DNA of 64,000 nucleotides from Vibrio coralliirubri (GTDB lineage: Bacteria; Pseudomonadota; Gammaproteobacteria; Enterobacterales; Vibrionaceae), in assembly GCF_024347375.1 (NCBI RefSeq), contig NZ_AP025471.1, positions 1 through 64,000 on the forward strand, given 5' to 3'. Below, one piece after another: positions 43,272 through 54,300 of the stretch. The stretch's first letter is position 1. Every line of letters starts with the position of its first letter. A model generated the notes under the pieces. The model did not search any database. It saw only the letters and a program-made list of their open reading frames with translations, and was not told where the DNA came from. Made by a program: the position numbers and the translations under genes.

Positions 43272-45119
43272 CTATCGACCGTATTGCCCAACAATGAATT
43301 GCTCAAACTCATCACACATCTGATGATTTGATTTGTCATTATTTGCCAACTCGGTAGCCCCATCAACGATCGATATCTTCGCATTCAAATCCGCGACTGG
43401 TGCACGTTCTCTTGTCGACAGTTGTTTGATTTTTTGCTCCTCAATCGCCCAAGCTTCCTCTGGCGATAAGTTACACTCGTCAGCGAGGTATTTGGCATTA
43501 AAACCTTCCCCAGTCAGGCTTTCGATTGTCCCATTATGATTCACGCTATTGCCTTGATGCCAATAGTGCTTAGCTAACAAAGGGCCGATCTCTGGGTTAT
43601 CCGTTAAGTAGCCAAACTTATCGGTGAAATACGCACGAGTTTGATACACCGCCATATGAGCCAGCAGGTAACCTTGATACGCGCAAGAGGCTTCATCCGA
43701 CAATAGATGCGGGATCGCCATTAATGGGCGAGGACTGCAAGCCAATCCAAGAATCGTTTTCTCACTGCCACGAGCAAGAGCAGTGATCTTTTCCGGTGTC
43801 AGATCTTCATCCGCCAATTCATAAAGTGCTCGCTCGAAATACGGAACCACTAAAATGCTGCGTTCTTGATAAGCTCTGAAGGGTTGTTTGTTATCGATGA
43901 TGGCTTTGATTAACTCGTCAGGTACTGCTTGGCCATCTGCATTCAGCGCGTATTGTTTGAGCCAATCGGCATCGTTCAACAAGCTGTCACAGAACATGGA
44001 TTGCGTTTCGGCATAAGCCATTGAGGTTGGTGCAAACTCTTGAGAGAAACACGGTGCGTTCATTTTTACGTTAGCAAAGTGTGCAGCATGACCACCCTCG
44101 TGAAATAGTGTGTTGATGCCATCATAGCCGCTGCCAACTTGATCGGGCTTTGCGTTGCTCGTGAAGTTAACTTGAGCCGCTACCCATGTGTCTTGATCGT
44201 AGAATGATGGGATCGGACCATGGCAGAAGCCATTAGGGTACTTACCTTTACGATCAAGCAGATCCAATTTTAATGTCGCTTGAGAGTATTCGATGTTGAG
44301 GCGACCAAAAGATTCAATCCAGCGTCGAAGTGACTTTGAGAATGGAACATAAGGGTCAAGATCATTCATAACGTCACCTGCAAAAGAGTAGGTAAAGTTA
44401 TGGGCTTGAAGTGCATTCTCGCCTTTTTGTTCTGCCAAATTGGCTAGGCTTTGCTGATGGCTATCGCGTGTACGTGCTTCGAAGTCGTCCAGAATCGTAA
44501 ACAGTTGCTCTGTCGTCATCTGTTCGGTTTTAACCACCGAGTAATCAAAGAAGGTTTTAAACCCCAGTGATTGAGCAAATTGGTTACGTTTTTTGATCAG
44601 CTCAATAAAGCCGTTAGCCAGCAGCCATTGCTCTAAATCTAATAGTGCTTGGTGTGCAGAAAGCCTAACTTGTTCATTACCATTACTTCTAACGGCTGAA
44701 CCTAAAACGGGCAGTGACCCTTCTGTTTCATCGCCTGTTTCATTTACGTAAGTCATCACATGATTCTGTTTTTTCTCAAACAGTTCAGCCTCAAATTTTA
44801 TGAGCTCGGCTTTAAGCTTCTGTGACTGCTCAGACTCAATAGCGTGAGATCTAAAGGTCGCTAACCAACCATTCAAGCCTGTCAGCGTACTCTCTTTTTC
44901 TCGGGGATCGTGAATTTCATCGATAGCAGCAAGTTGCGTTTCGATCGCAGTAATCTGTTCGGCAGAGCTTAAAAATTCCGTCCACTGAGTCTGCGCGAGT
45001 GTCGAACCATCGTGGTCGTCACTGATACCCATATATGTATCCCAAAAGAAGTCTTCTTTCGCTTTATGAGTCGCAAGATACTTTTGATTCAATTGGTTGA
45101 GATAGTTCGTTGCAGTCAT
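43272..45119 (-). CDS. M3 family (oligoendopeptidase-like) zinc metallopeptidase
   Basis: 615 residues, cytoplasmic, no signal peptide. The zinc motif is H340-E341-G-G-H344, with a probable third ligand E371 about 27 residues later (MAYAETQ), as in M3 thimet/oligoendopeptidase F enzymes. The Tyr/His-rich substrate region FGYLTDNPEIGPLLAKHYWHQGN lies further C-terminal. It should trim short peptides. HEGGH in place of the common HEFGH marks a divergent branch. AAGGAATGTC supplies the ribosome site. Single gene, divergent from the adhesin operon. Confidence 0.85.
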   Translation of the reverse strand: MTATNYLNQLNQKYLATHKAKEDFFWDTYMGISDDHDGSTLAQTQWTEFLSSAEQITAIETQLAAIDEIHDPREKESTLTGLNGWLATFRSHAIESEQSQKLKAELIKFEAELFEKKQNHVMTYVNETGDETEGSLPVLGSAVRSNGNEQVRLSAHQALLDLEQWLLANGFIELIKKRNQFAQSLGFKTFFDYSVVKTEQMTTEQLFTILDDFEARTRDSHQQSLANLAEQKGENALQAHNFTYSFAGDVMNDLDPYVPFSKSLRRWIESFGRLNIEYSQATLKLDLLDRKGKYPNGFCHGPIPSFYDQDTWVAAQVNFTSNAKPDQVGSGYDGINTLFHEGGHAAHFANVKMNAPCFSQEFAPTSMAYAETQSMFCDSLLNDADWLKQYALNADGQAVPDELIKAIIDNKQPFRAYQERSILVVPYFERALYELADEDLTPEKITALARGSEKTILGLACSPRPLMAIPHLLSDEASCAYQGYLLAHMAVYQTRAYFTDKFGYLTDNPEIGPLLAKHYWHQGNSVNHNGTIESLTGEGFNAKYLADECNLSPEEAWAIEEQKIKQLSTRERAPVADLNAKISIVDGATELANNDKSNHQMCDEFEQFIVGQYGR

Positions 45120-45373
45120 GACATTCCTTGAAATTTAACCAGTAATTTCAACATTATGACACATTCATTGAATGTATTTTGTGACGATAGATATAACTGA
45201 ATGCAAGTCACAGCCTATCGGTTTACTTTACAGCGTATTAGTGATAATTAATTAACTGTTAATGATTTGTTGTTTGCTAGTATTAATTAGAAATGGTTCG
45301 CTGATTTATCCAGCCTTTTATTGAGTAAATTGATGTACTCAAGGTCAGCGCTTTTGTAAGGAAGAGGTTTAGG

Positions 45374-48300
45374 ATGGATCCTATTTTATATATCGAAGTT
45401 GGTGGTGTTGTTTGGCAAGTATTCCCTGATGGTACTTGGCTTCAATTACCTGCTACGCAGCCAAAAGTTGAAGGCGTGCAAGTCGTTAGCATTGAACCTC
45501 AGAACTTACAAGAGGCTCAGCCCTTAACTGAACTACAAATAGCCGCAGTTGAACAACAGTTGGAAAAGGTGGTCACCGAACTCGTCAACAACATTGAAAG
45601 CGCACCTCAACAACCTAACTCAGTAAATGACCAACCTAGTTCCAGTGCCTCTTTTATTGCTTATGTTCGTTCCACCTTAGATGAAACGCTTGCAGAGGCG
45701 GGTTTTGATACGCGTCCTACAGAATATGCCGACGAAGATACAACCTCGAATGAGGGTAACCTTGATATTCTGTTACCTAGTGCACTATTAACCGTTGATA
45801 TTTTGGATGGTGGAGACGGTTACGAAAACCAGTTTGAAGTACCTGGTGTCACGATTACGGGTACGGCAGTGGATGTTCGAGACGGGCGTACCGTTGTTCT
45901 GACCATCACTGATGTTAACGGAAAAACAGTAACCACTACAGCCATCACAAGCGATGAAACGTATGTCGTCAATGGCGTTGACCTCTCTTCATTAGAGGAG
46001 GGGGATCTTCAAGTCGACGCGGTCATTGCTGATGATTTTGGCAATAGCATTACAGCTAACGATTCCACAATCAAAGACACATTAGCCAACATTGAGGTTG
46101 ACTTCGATGGCTTTGGTGATGAGTTTTACAATCAATTTGAAATATCGAATGGGGTGCTAGTTGGTACGATTGCCAATGTAGAAGATGGGCAAACCATCAA
46201 CATTTCAATTACCGATAGCCAAGGAACGATACAAGAATACACAACGGAAGTATCCGGCGGAACTTGGACTCTGACTCTTCAAGACTACTCAAGCTTTGCA
46301 GAAGGTGAGCTGACCGTTGTTGCCAATACTATCGATATTGCTGGAAACCCTACAACAGCGACCGACACGATCGTGAAAGATACGCTAGCGAACATCACCG
46401 CTGCGGTTGATGATGGTGGTGACGGTGTCCTCAATAGCTTCGAAATTCAGTCGGCTAAATTCTTTGGTACGGTACAGAACGTAGAAGATGGCCAAACGGT
46501 CAATATTCGTATTTCTGACAGCACAACGAATGTCATAGTGCTGACAGCAACTGTGATTGATGGTGCTTGGTCAGTCGAAGGTGTGGATCTAACTAGCTTT
46601 TCCGACGGTGGTATTCAAATTGAGGCTGACACCGTTGACGTTGCCGGTAACCCTGCTTCAGCAATAAATAGCGCAGGGCAAATTGTTATTGATACTGTTT
46701 CGCCTGTTATAGACATTGATACGCTAGACGGTTTTAGCATTTTGGCATTTCGTGGCGGCCAACTGACAACCATGCAAGGCACAACCAATGTTGCCGAAGG
46801 TCTTCCTGTTTATATTGAAGTTAATGATGGCTCTCAGACTCTTGTGTTCGAGGGTATCGTAGATGCATCAGGTAATTGGGTTGTTGAAAATATTGATGTC
46901 TCGTCCCTAAACTTGGCGTCAGAATGGACGGTTTATGCCAAAGTTTTCAATACGGTAGGCAATCAAGCTATCGATGATATGCCAAGTATTATCCTGCCCG
47001 AGTCAGTTGTGTTCTCAGAAACTGTTGTCGGGATTTTTGGAAATCAAACTCAGACCTCTGATATTCGCATCGATTATGCGGACTTCTCTTTTAGCGATGA
47101 TCAAAGCATCGCAGAGTCACTAACTTCTCAAACCCTATCGATAACCGTTGCTGTATCGGCTGATAAACAAAGCTTCATCGGCACACGAAGCGATGGGCAA
47201 AAAGTATTCGATGCGTCAATTTCCGGCAGCAACGTAAATATCAATTTTTATAAGGCGATTGATCAGGAAGCTGGGTTAGATTCAATTCTGACGGCTCTGC
47301 TCATCGAAGGTTTACAAACCGATGCTGATGGGACAACGGAGTTAGTCATCGGGCATTTACCTATTGTCATCAAAGATTCTGAACCTCTGGTTTTTGATGA
47401 ATCTTATCAAATGATCGAGGGTGAGATTGCGTCAGGGAACGTGTTGAATAACGACATCGATTTGGACACTCAACTTACGATAAAAAGTGTTGAAGCTGAT
47501 GGCACGACCAAGACGATTGTTGGTGGCTCTCCGGCTTCATTTACTACTAGCGAAGGCACCTTAACTGTATTTGCGAATGGCCACTGGACGTTTGTCGCCA
47601 ACAGGAATTTGGACCACACCGTTGATCAGAACATCACCTTCAACTATGTTGCTGGCGACATCAGTAATGATTTCGGAAACGGCACTGCGGTCATTGATAT
47701 TTTTGATGGTGATGCAGGGTTAGTTGTTGATGGGACAACGACCAGCTCTGAAGGTGATGTGTCTGATGGAGTTCAAACTGTAGTCGGTCAGTTTACCGTT
47801 TCCGCTGGCTCAGATAATCCAGATCCTGCTTCTATTGTATTTAATGCTAATACTCTGGTGCAGCTAGACGCCTTGGGCTTGACGACCGGAGATGAGAACT
47901 TTCCTCTAACCTACACGTTAGCGAATGATGGTAAAACGATCACCGCACAAGCAAATGGTGAAACGATATTCACGCTAACGTTGAGTGCAGTCGCTAGTGG
48001 TATCGATGTGCTAGCAGATGTCACATTAGTGTTAGAACAGCCTATAAACCACCTGTTCAGCAACGACTCCATCACCCTGCCACTTACTATTGATGGAACG
48101 GATTTAGATGGTACTTCTTTAGAGCAAGGGCAATTCGACTGGATCATCCAGGATGGAGCCGACCCAATATTAACTTCAACTAGCAATGCTGCTGTGGACG
48201 AATCAGATCTTATTCACGGCAGTGTTTCAGATACTGGCACTTTCAATCTCAACGTCGGAAGTGACTTTGTTGAGTCTGTATTTTTTGATGTTGGAGATCA

Positions 48301-51300
48301 GCCGCAGTTGTTTAGTGGGGGCGTACAGATCATCTATGTGGTCTCTGCAGACGGAAATGAACTTACTGGTTATGTTGGCTCTGAAAGTGCTGAAAATAAA
48401 GCGTTCACCTTGAGCTTTACCTCTCTGTCAGGTGAGACCGATACTGATGTCACTTACACCTTTGAATTATTCAAGGGCCTCGACCAAACGAATGGAACCG
48501 ACCAAATTCCTTTTGTCATCACAGCAAAAGATGATGACAACGATGAAACTCAATTAACCTTGAACGTCTCGATTACGGATGGTGGGGAGCCTACGATTGG
48601 CTCTGGCATGGTCGAGTTGAGTGAAAACCCTGTTGCTGATACAACCCCGTCTGGTGTTGGAACAACAGCGAGTGCAAGCTTAGCCGTGAGTGCGGGCAAC
48701 GATCCACTCGTGTTCTTGGGGTTAGATGTGACAACTGGCCAAGCCGTTCTTGATAGTGACGGTGAGGCGGTGACACGTAATGGTGAAGCATTGTCTTGGC
48801 GAGATAATGGGGATGGAACGTTTGATGCGGTATTGTCGAATGGCGATGCTGTTTTCCAAGTGAGACTTCCTGAAGATTTTAGCTTAGAAGCCAATGGTTC
48901 CACTAATGTCACGGTTGAAATTGATTTGTACCAGTCAATAGACCACGGAACCGGTGTGAAGGACACAGAGCTGTCGATTCCTGCCTCAATCGTCACCATC
49001 GATTCAGATGGTTCACGAGATACACAAGAATCTGATATTAAGATTTACGATGGTGCGAACCCTAAAATTACTGTTATCGGAAGCATTTCTGTTGATGAAG
49101 ACGGTCTGCTTGGAGACAGCGAACAGGTTGGTGTTGAAGATTCTAGCCCTTCGTTAGGAATCATTGAAGGTTCCGATGATGTTGTCTCTGTGACGGTCAA
49201 CACCGCTGCGTTTGATGCACTTTCATATTCCAGTGCAGGGAAAGACATTTCACTGCAAGCTGTCGATTCTGATGGTTGGTATTACGGTCAAGATTCTGAT
49301 GGAAACAATATATTTAGGATTCGTTTTAATACTGACGGGACAACAGAGTTCGACCTTTATGCACCTCTCGATCACGCAAACGCTGATGGAGAGAATAATC
49401 TAGCCCTCAATTTTGAACTGGTGGTCAACGATGCGGACGGCGATAGCTCTGATCCGGCAATTTATTCTGTCAACGTAAAAGATGCTGTCCCAGTTGCGCG
49501 TTCAGGGGCAATTGAAATGGTTGAGGGTGATGACCTTAATGGACAATTTCTAACAGAAAAGTTCGCAGGTGCTGATGGCGCAACCATTGTAAGTTTTGAC
49601 TATCGCGGCACTACCTATACCTTTGATAACGCAGGCACTCCTATCACGATTAATCTAATTAATGATTATGATGGTGGGTCTACTTACGGTCAGTTTACCC
49701 TTTCACCAGATGGTAGCTACCAACTAACCACGAATCCTAATGTAACGACTGATCCAGATGATCCTAAGATCGTCGATGACATCGATTATCTGGTGCGAGA
49801 TGCGGATGGTGATGAAGTTACCAGTACTGCTGAGCTTATACTTGATGATAACGAAGGTTTTATTCGTTATGAAGATTCAGAAACTACAGAAGATAACGAC
49901 GCCATTATTGTTGTGAGTGTGTCAACTGGAGACGTGGACCAAAGCGAAACCGTTACTGCTATCGAGTTCTCAGAAGCATCGCTAAACGGTGGTAGCTTGT
50001 ACCTTGATGGGGTGCTGCTTCAAGTTGTAGACGGCAAGGTCACCTTGTCTGGAAGTCAATTGGTAGCGATTGATAGTCAGTTCACTGGGCCTAATGGACA
50101 GTTGACTTATCGTCCCGCGCTTCATGAATCCAATACCACGTCAACGGTTATCCTAGCGATCAACGCAATCATTAGCACTGATACGGATCCTAAAGAACTG
50201 ACTGCTGATGTTGCAGTGTCTGTTTTACCGGTGGCTGATGCACCGGATTGGTCGGCTTCCGTGTTCTCCTATCATTCAGTAGAAGATGACTCAGACCCAA
50301 TTAGTTTGGACATAACAGCTCAGCTGGTGGATCAAGATACGTCAGAAACATTGAGCTACCAGATTAGTGGGATTCCTGACGGCTTGAATTTGACGTTAAA
50401 TGGCAACGCAGTCAAAGAAGGGAAATCTTACACACAGGCTCAGATTGATAAAATGGAAATCAGAGCTGACGACAACCTAGCGGGTCGCTTTGAGTTTGAG
50501 ATTACTGCGGTTGCAACAGAGTCTGGCAATTCATTCGCTGACCCAGATGATAAAACGGCAAGTATTGTACATACCGTTACTGTCGATATTTCACCTGATG
50601 CTGATACTCCTCATGTGTCTGTTAAAGACTACAAGGGACTAGAGGATGAAGCTATTTACCTCAAAGACGTTATTGAAGGCGCTTTGGCGGACACCGATGG
50701 TTCTGAATCGTTAAGTTATATTATCCAAGTTCAAGATGGCTGGTCTGTTGAAGGTGATGGTACCGCAAAGATAGGCAATAATTCCTATTCAGTCACTGCC
50801 GAAGCTATCGCCAATGGTGTTGCTTATATTCAGCCTAAAGAAGACATCAGTTCCTTTACTGAAGACCTGTCAATAGACGTAACGGCGATAGCGACCGAGT
50901 CGACGATCGATTCACTTATTCCTATCAACGGGCAAGCGTCAAGTGATACAAAAACCATCAACATCTTTTTGAAAGGTGTTGTGGATGAACCTATCGCGGT
51001 AGACGGTGGTAATGGTCATTGGCAATACGACAGTGACAGTAAAGTCATCAACAACCAATCGTTCTTAAATGAGGATGGTTTGGTTCGACTTGATTTTGTC
51101 GTCCAAACAACCGATGACGATGTTTCAGAAGAGATCAACATACTTCTTACCAACATTCCTGAAGGCACTTTGCTGGTGGATGCGATGGGTGAGCCAGTAT
51201 CGCTAACGATTGCGTATGTTGATGATGTGACAGGGCCCGTATTCCAAGTCTCTAACGCTCAACTGAATGACCTGTATCTCAAGCCAGTTCTTGATTTTAG

Positions 51301-54300
51301 TGGTGAATTAGAACTCACCGTTATTGCTATCTCAACTGAGCCCGATGGTGATTCGGGCGAGTTTCCGATGACACTTAAAGTAGAGCTAGCACCGGTCGTT
51401 GATCAAGAAGATGGCCAAGTGGTCATTACTCAAGGCATCGAAGACAGTCAAATCGGCCTGAACCTTGAGCCTTCGGTGAATCAGGATATTGATGGCAGCG
51501 AATCCTTGACGGGATATGTCATTGATAGCCTACCTGCAGATCTCACTCTTTATTTTGATGGGAGTGTTATTCAGGTTCCAGCTTCTGGCTTAGATTTGGA
51601 CACTCTGCTGGACTCAACAACTCCAACGCTTTCGGATCTTCTAAGCAGCGGTCGGCTTTCTGTTACAGCTACAGAAGATTTAAGCGGAACATTCTCAATT
51701 CCTATCACCTATGAAGTCACAGATACCTCTCCAACTGGTGCAACGGATATTAAAGATATTACCGGTTCCATTAGCGTGACTGTCGACGCTCGTGTCGAGC
51801 TCGATACTCGATTAGAAGGCTCTACAGAGCTGTTACAGAGTACAGACGGCTCGCCTGTTGATATCTCTAATGCCGTGACGTTCGTCGACGCGGATATCGA
51901 TGGGTCAGAGTACCTAGATTATATTTTGATCGAGATTCCAGACGGCTATTCGTTGATTGTTGAGCACCCTAATGGTGCTGCGCAAGATAGCTCTGGGAAT
52001 TGGATAATATCTGCGGATGGGTTAACGAGTGACTCTTTCCAAGAGCTCGCAGCGTACATTTTAGATAATGCGACGATTTCCAGCCCAAGTGATACTCCGG
52101 TACTGGATATTGTGGTTCGTGCTCGTGTGATTGATGGTGAAGATGCGAGATATATTGATGCGACTTTCCCGCTGCAAATTACTGGTCATGACGGCGGTGG
52201 CGGTTCTTGTGACCCTGTTGGCCCACCGAGCCCGATTCAACCCGATGGCGAAATTAAAACACCTGAAGGGGAAGATATTGATCTCACTGGCTTGCTAAAC
52301 ACCGATGTTGGCAGTGATCCAGACAATGAAATCTCTTTCTATATTCCTGCCGATTCACTTCCTGAAGGCGTTGAGATCTCCGGTGATGGTGTGATTGCTG
52401 AATACGATGCTTCTGGTGAGATCGTCGGTTATTCAATCACTGCAGATGGACTCTCGAAACTAACGTTAACGGGCTTGGATGAAGATTTTGCAGGGTGTAT
52501 TGATTTCACCATAGAGACTATTGAAACCTCACCATGTAGCGGTGATACGGTGACGACGGCCCAAACCATTAGTATCCAAGTTCTGCCTGTGGTCGATGAC
52601 ATTACGGTTGAAGCCGACTCCACAACCATTCAAGAAGACATCGCGACAGACCTTAACCTTGAACTGGTTCTTGGTGATAGCGTTGAAGATGGACAATTAA
52701 TCACTGGTGAAGGCAATAGCGCTACCGGTAAAGAAACCGTTAACTCTCTAACGGTGAGCATTTCGAATGGAGCAACCTTGTCTGAAACTCCAACTGACAC
52801 CGGGTTGTTAGTTGATAATGGCGATGGGACTTGGACGGTCACAGACCCTAGCCGTTTGAGTGATGTGTTAGTTACGCCACCTGAGCATTACAGTGGTGAA
52901 ATTACCCTCACTGTGACAGCAAATATTACCGATGAAGCGGATTGCGTGACAGAAACGGATACGCAAGATAAAACGACGGTCGTGACTATTACTGTTGAGC
53001 CAGTCGCTGATGCGGCGAACTTGATAACAGAGGATATTATCGGAGATGAAGATAATTACATTTCGTTGTCATCACTTAGCGCAGAGCTGATTGACCAAGA
53101 TGGTTCTGAAAACATGTCGCTTTCGTTGAAGGGAGTTCCTGAAGGCGCAGTCGTCGCGATTAAAGTAGGGGACACTTATGAGTTGGTTCCAAACAATGGC
53201 CCTGATGGTGGTTCATTTAATGGAAGTGCAACCTATGAATGGCAACTAGACCCAAGTCAGCTTTCTGATTTGGTTATTTTACCGCCAAGAGATTTTAGTG
53301 GCGATATCGGGTTAACCCTGGAAGCGATTACTCAAGAAATTGGCACTACTGATATTCGCTACACTCAGTCTGAATTTACCGTTGGTGTTAACCCAATCGG
53401 CGATAAGGTTGAGTTCTTTGACTTACCTGAACAGCTCACGGGAAGTGAGGATGACGTTATTGTTATTCCTCTTGATGCCAATAGTTTTGAAACCAACAGC
53501 GACGAGTTTTTGTCAATCACAGTGACAGTGAATGCGACCTCTGACGCAACAGGACTCGTCGGTTTAGACCGAATTAGAATTGGCTCGGAAACCAGTGCGT
53601 TTGTAACGTTAGGGAATGGAACAGCACAAGCGACCATCTTAGTGGCGGCAAGCTCTGTTAATGAGCTCGAATTCTTTGCTGGCGATGCATTTGGCAACCT
53701 TGATATTACGATCACAGGGCAAACCGTTGATCAAAATACGGTACTGGGAAATCTAGTGACTGATACTGGTGACCCGAGCTCACAAGACATGACACTCATC
53801 ATCACACCTGAACCCGACGCTCCTTTGCTGAGTATTGAATACTCATCGATTGTGGCGGAAGCCAGTGGCACGATTCCACTAGGGCTCGAGTTATCTTTGA
53901 TTAATCCAGCAGCCTCTGAAGAAGGGTTTATCACTATTTACGATATTCCTTCAGGGCTGACGTTATCTCACGGGTCTTATGTTGATGGGCAGTACGTCGT
54001 AAATCTAGAGGATGTGGCCGACTTAGCTATTACAGGTGGTTACAGTGGTGCAACAACCTTTGATTTGACTATTGAACCTGCGACAGAGCTAGGCAATGAC
54101 CAAGCTGTGGGCTTATCACAGATTGTCTCAGTCGAATTAGTGGATGAAGGTGATTCAACCATCACCGCAACAGATGATAATGACCTGCTGATTGGGGGTA
54201 CGGGCTCGGATAATTTTGTATTCGCATCTTCAGGCTTAGGGAGTGTAGAAGCCCCAAGCTACAATGTGATTCAAGATTTTGATGCGTCTCCAGACACTGA

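Noticed and set aside
48550..48999. Long antisense frames inside the adhesin gene (also near 47911 and 53365)
   Set aside because: They are side effects of the Asp/Thr/Ser-rich repeat codons; none has a ribosome site or recognisable product.
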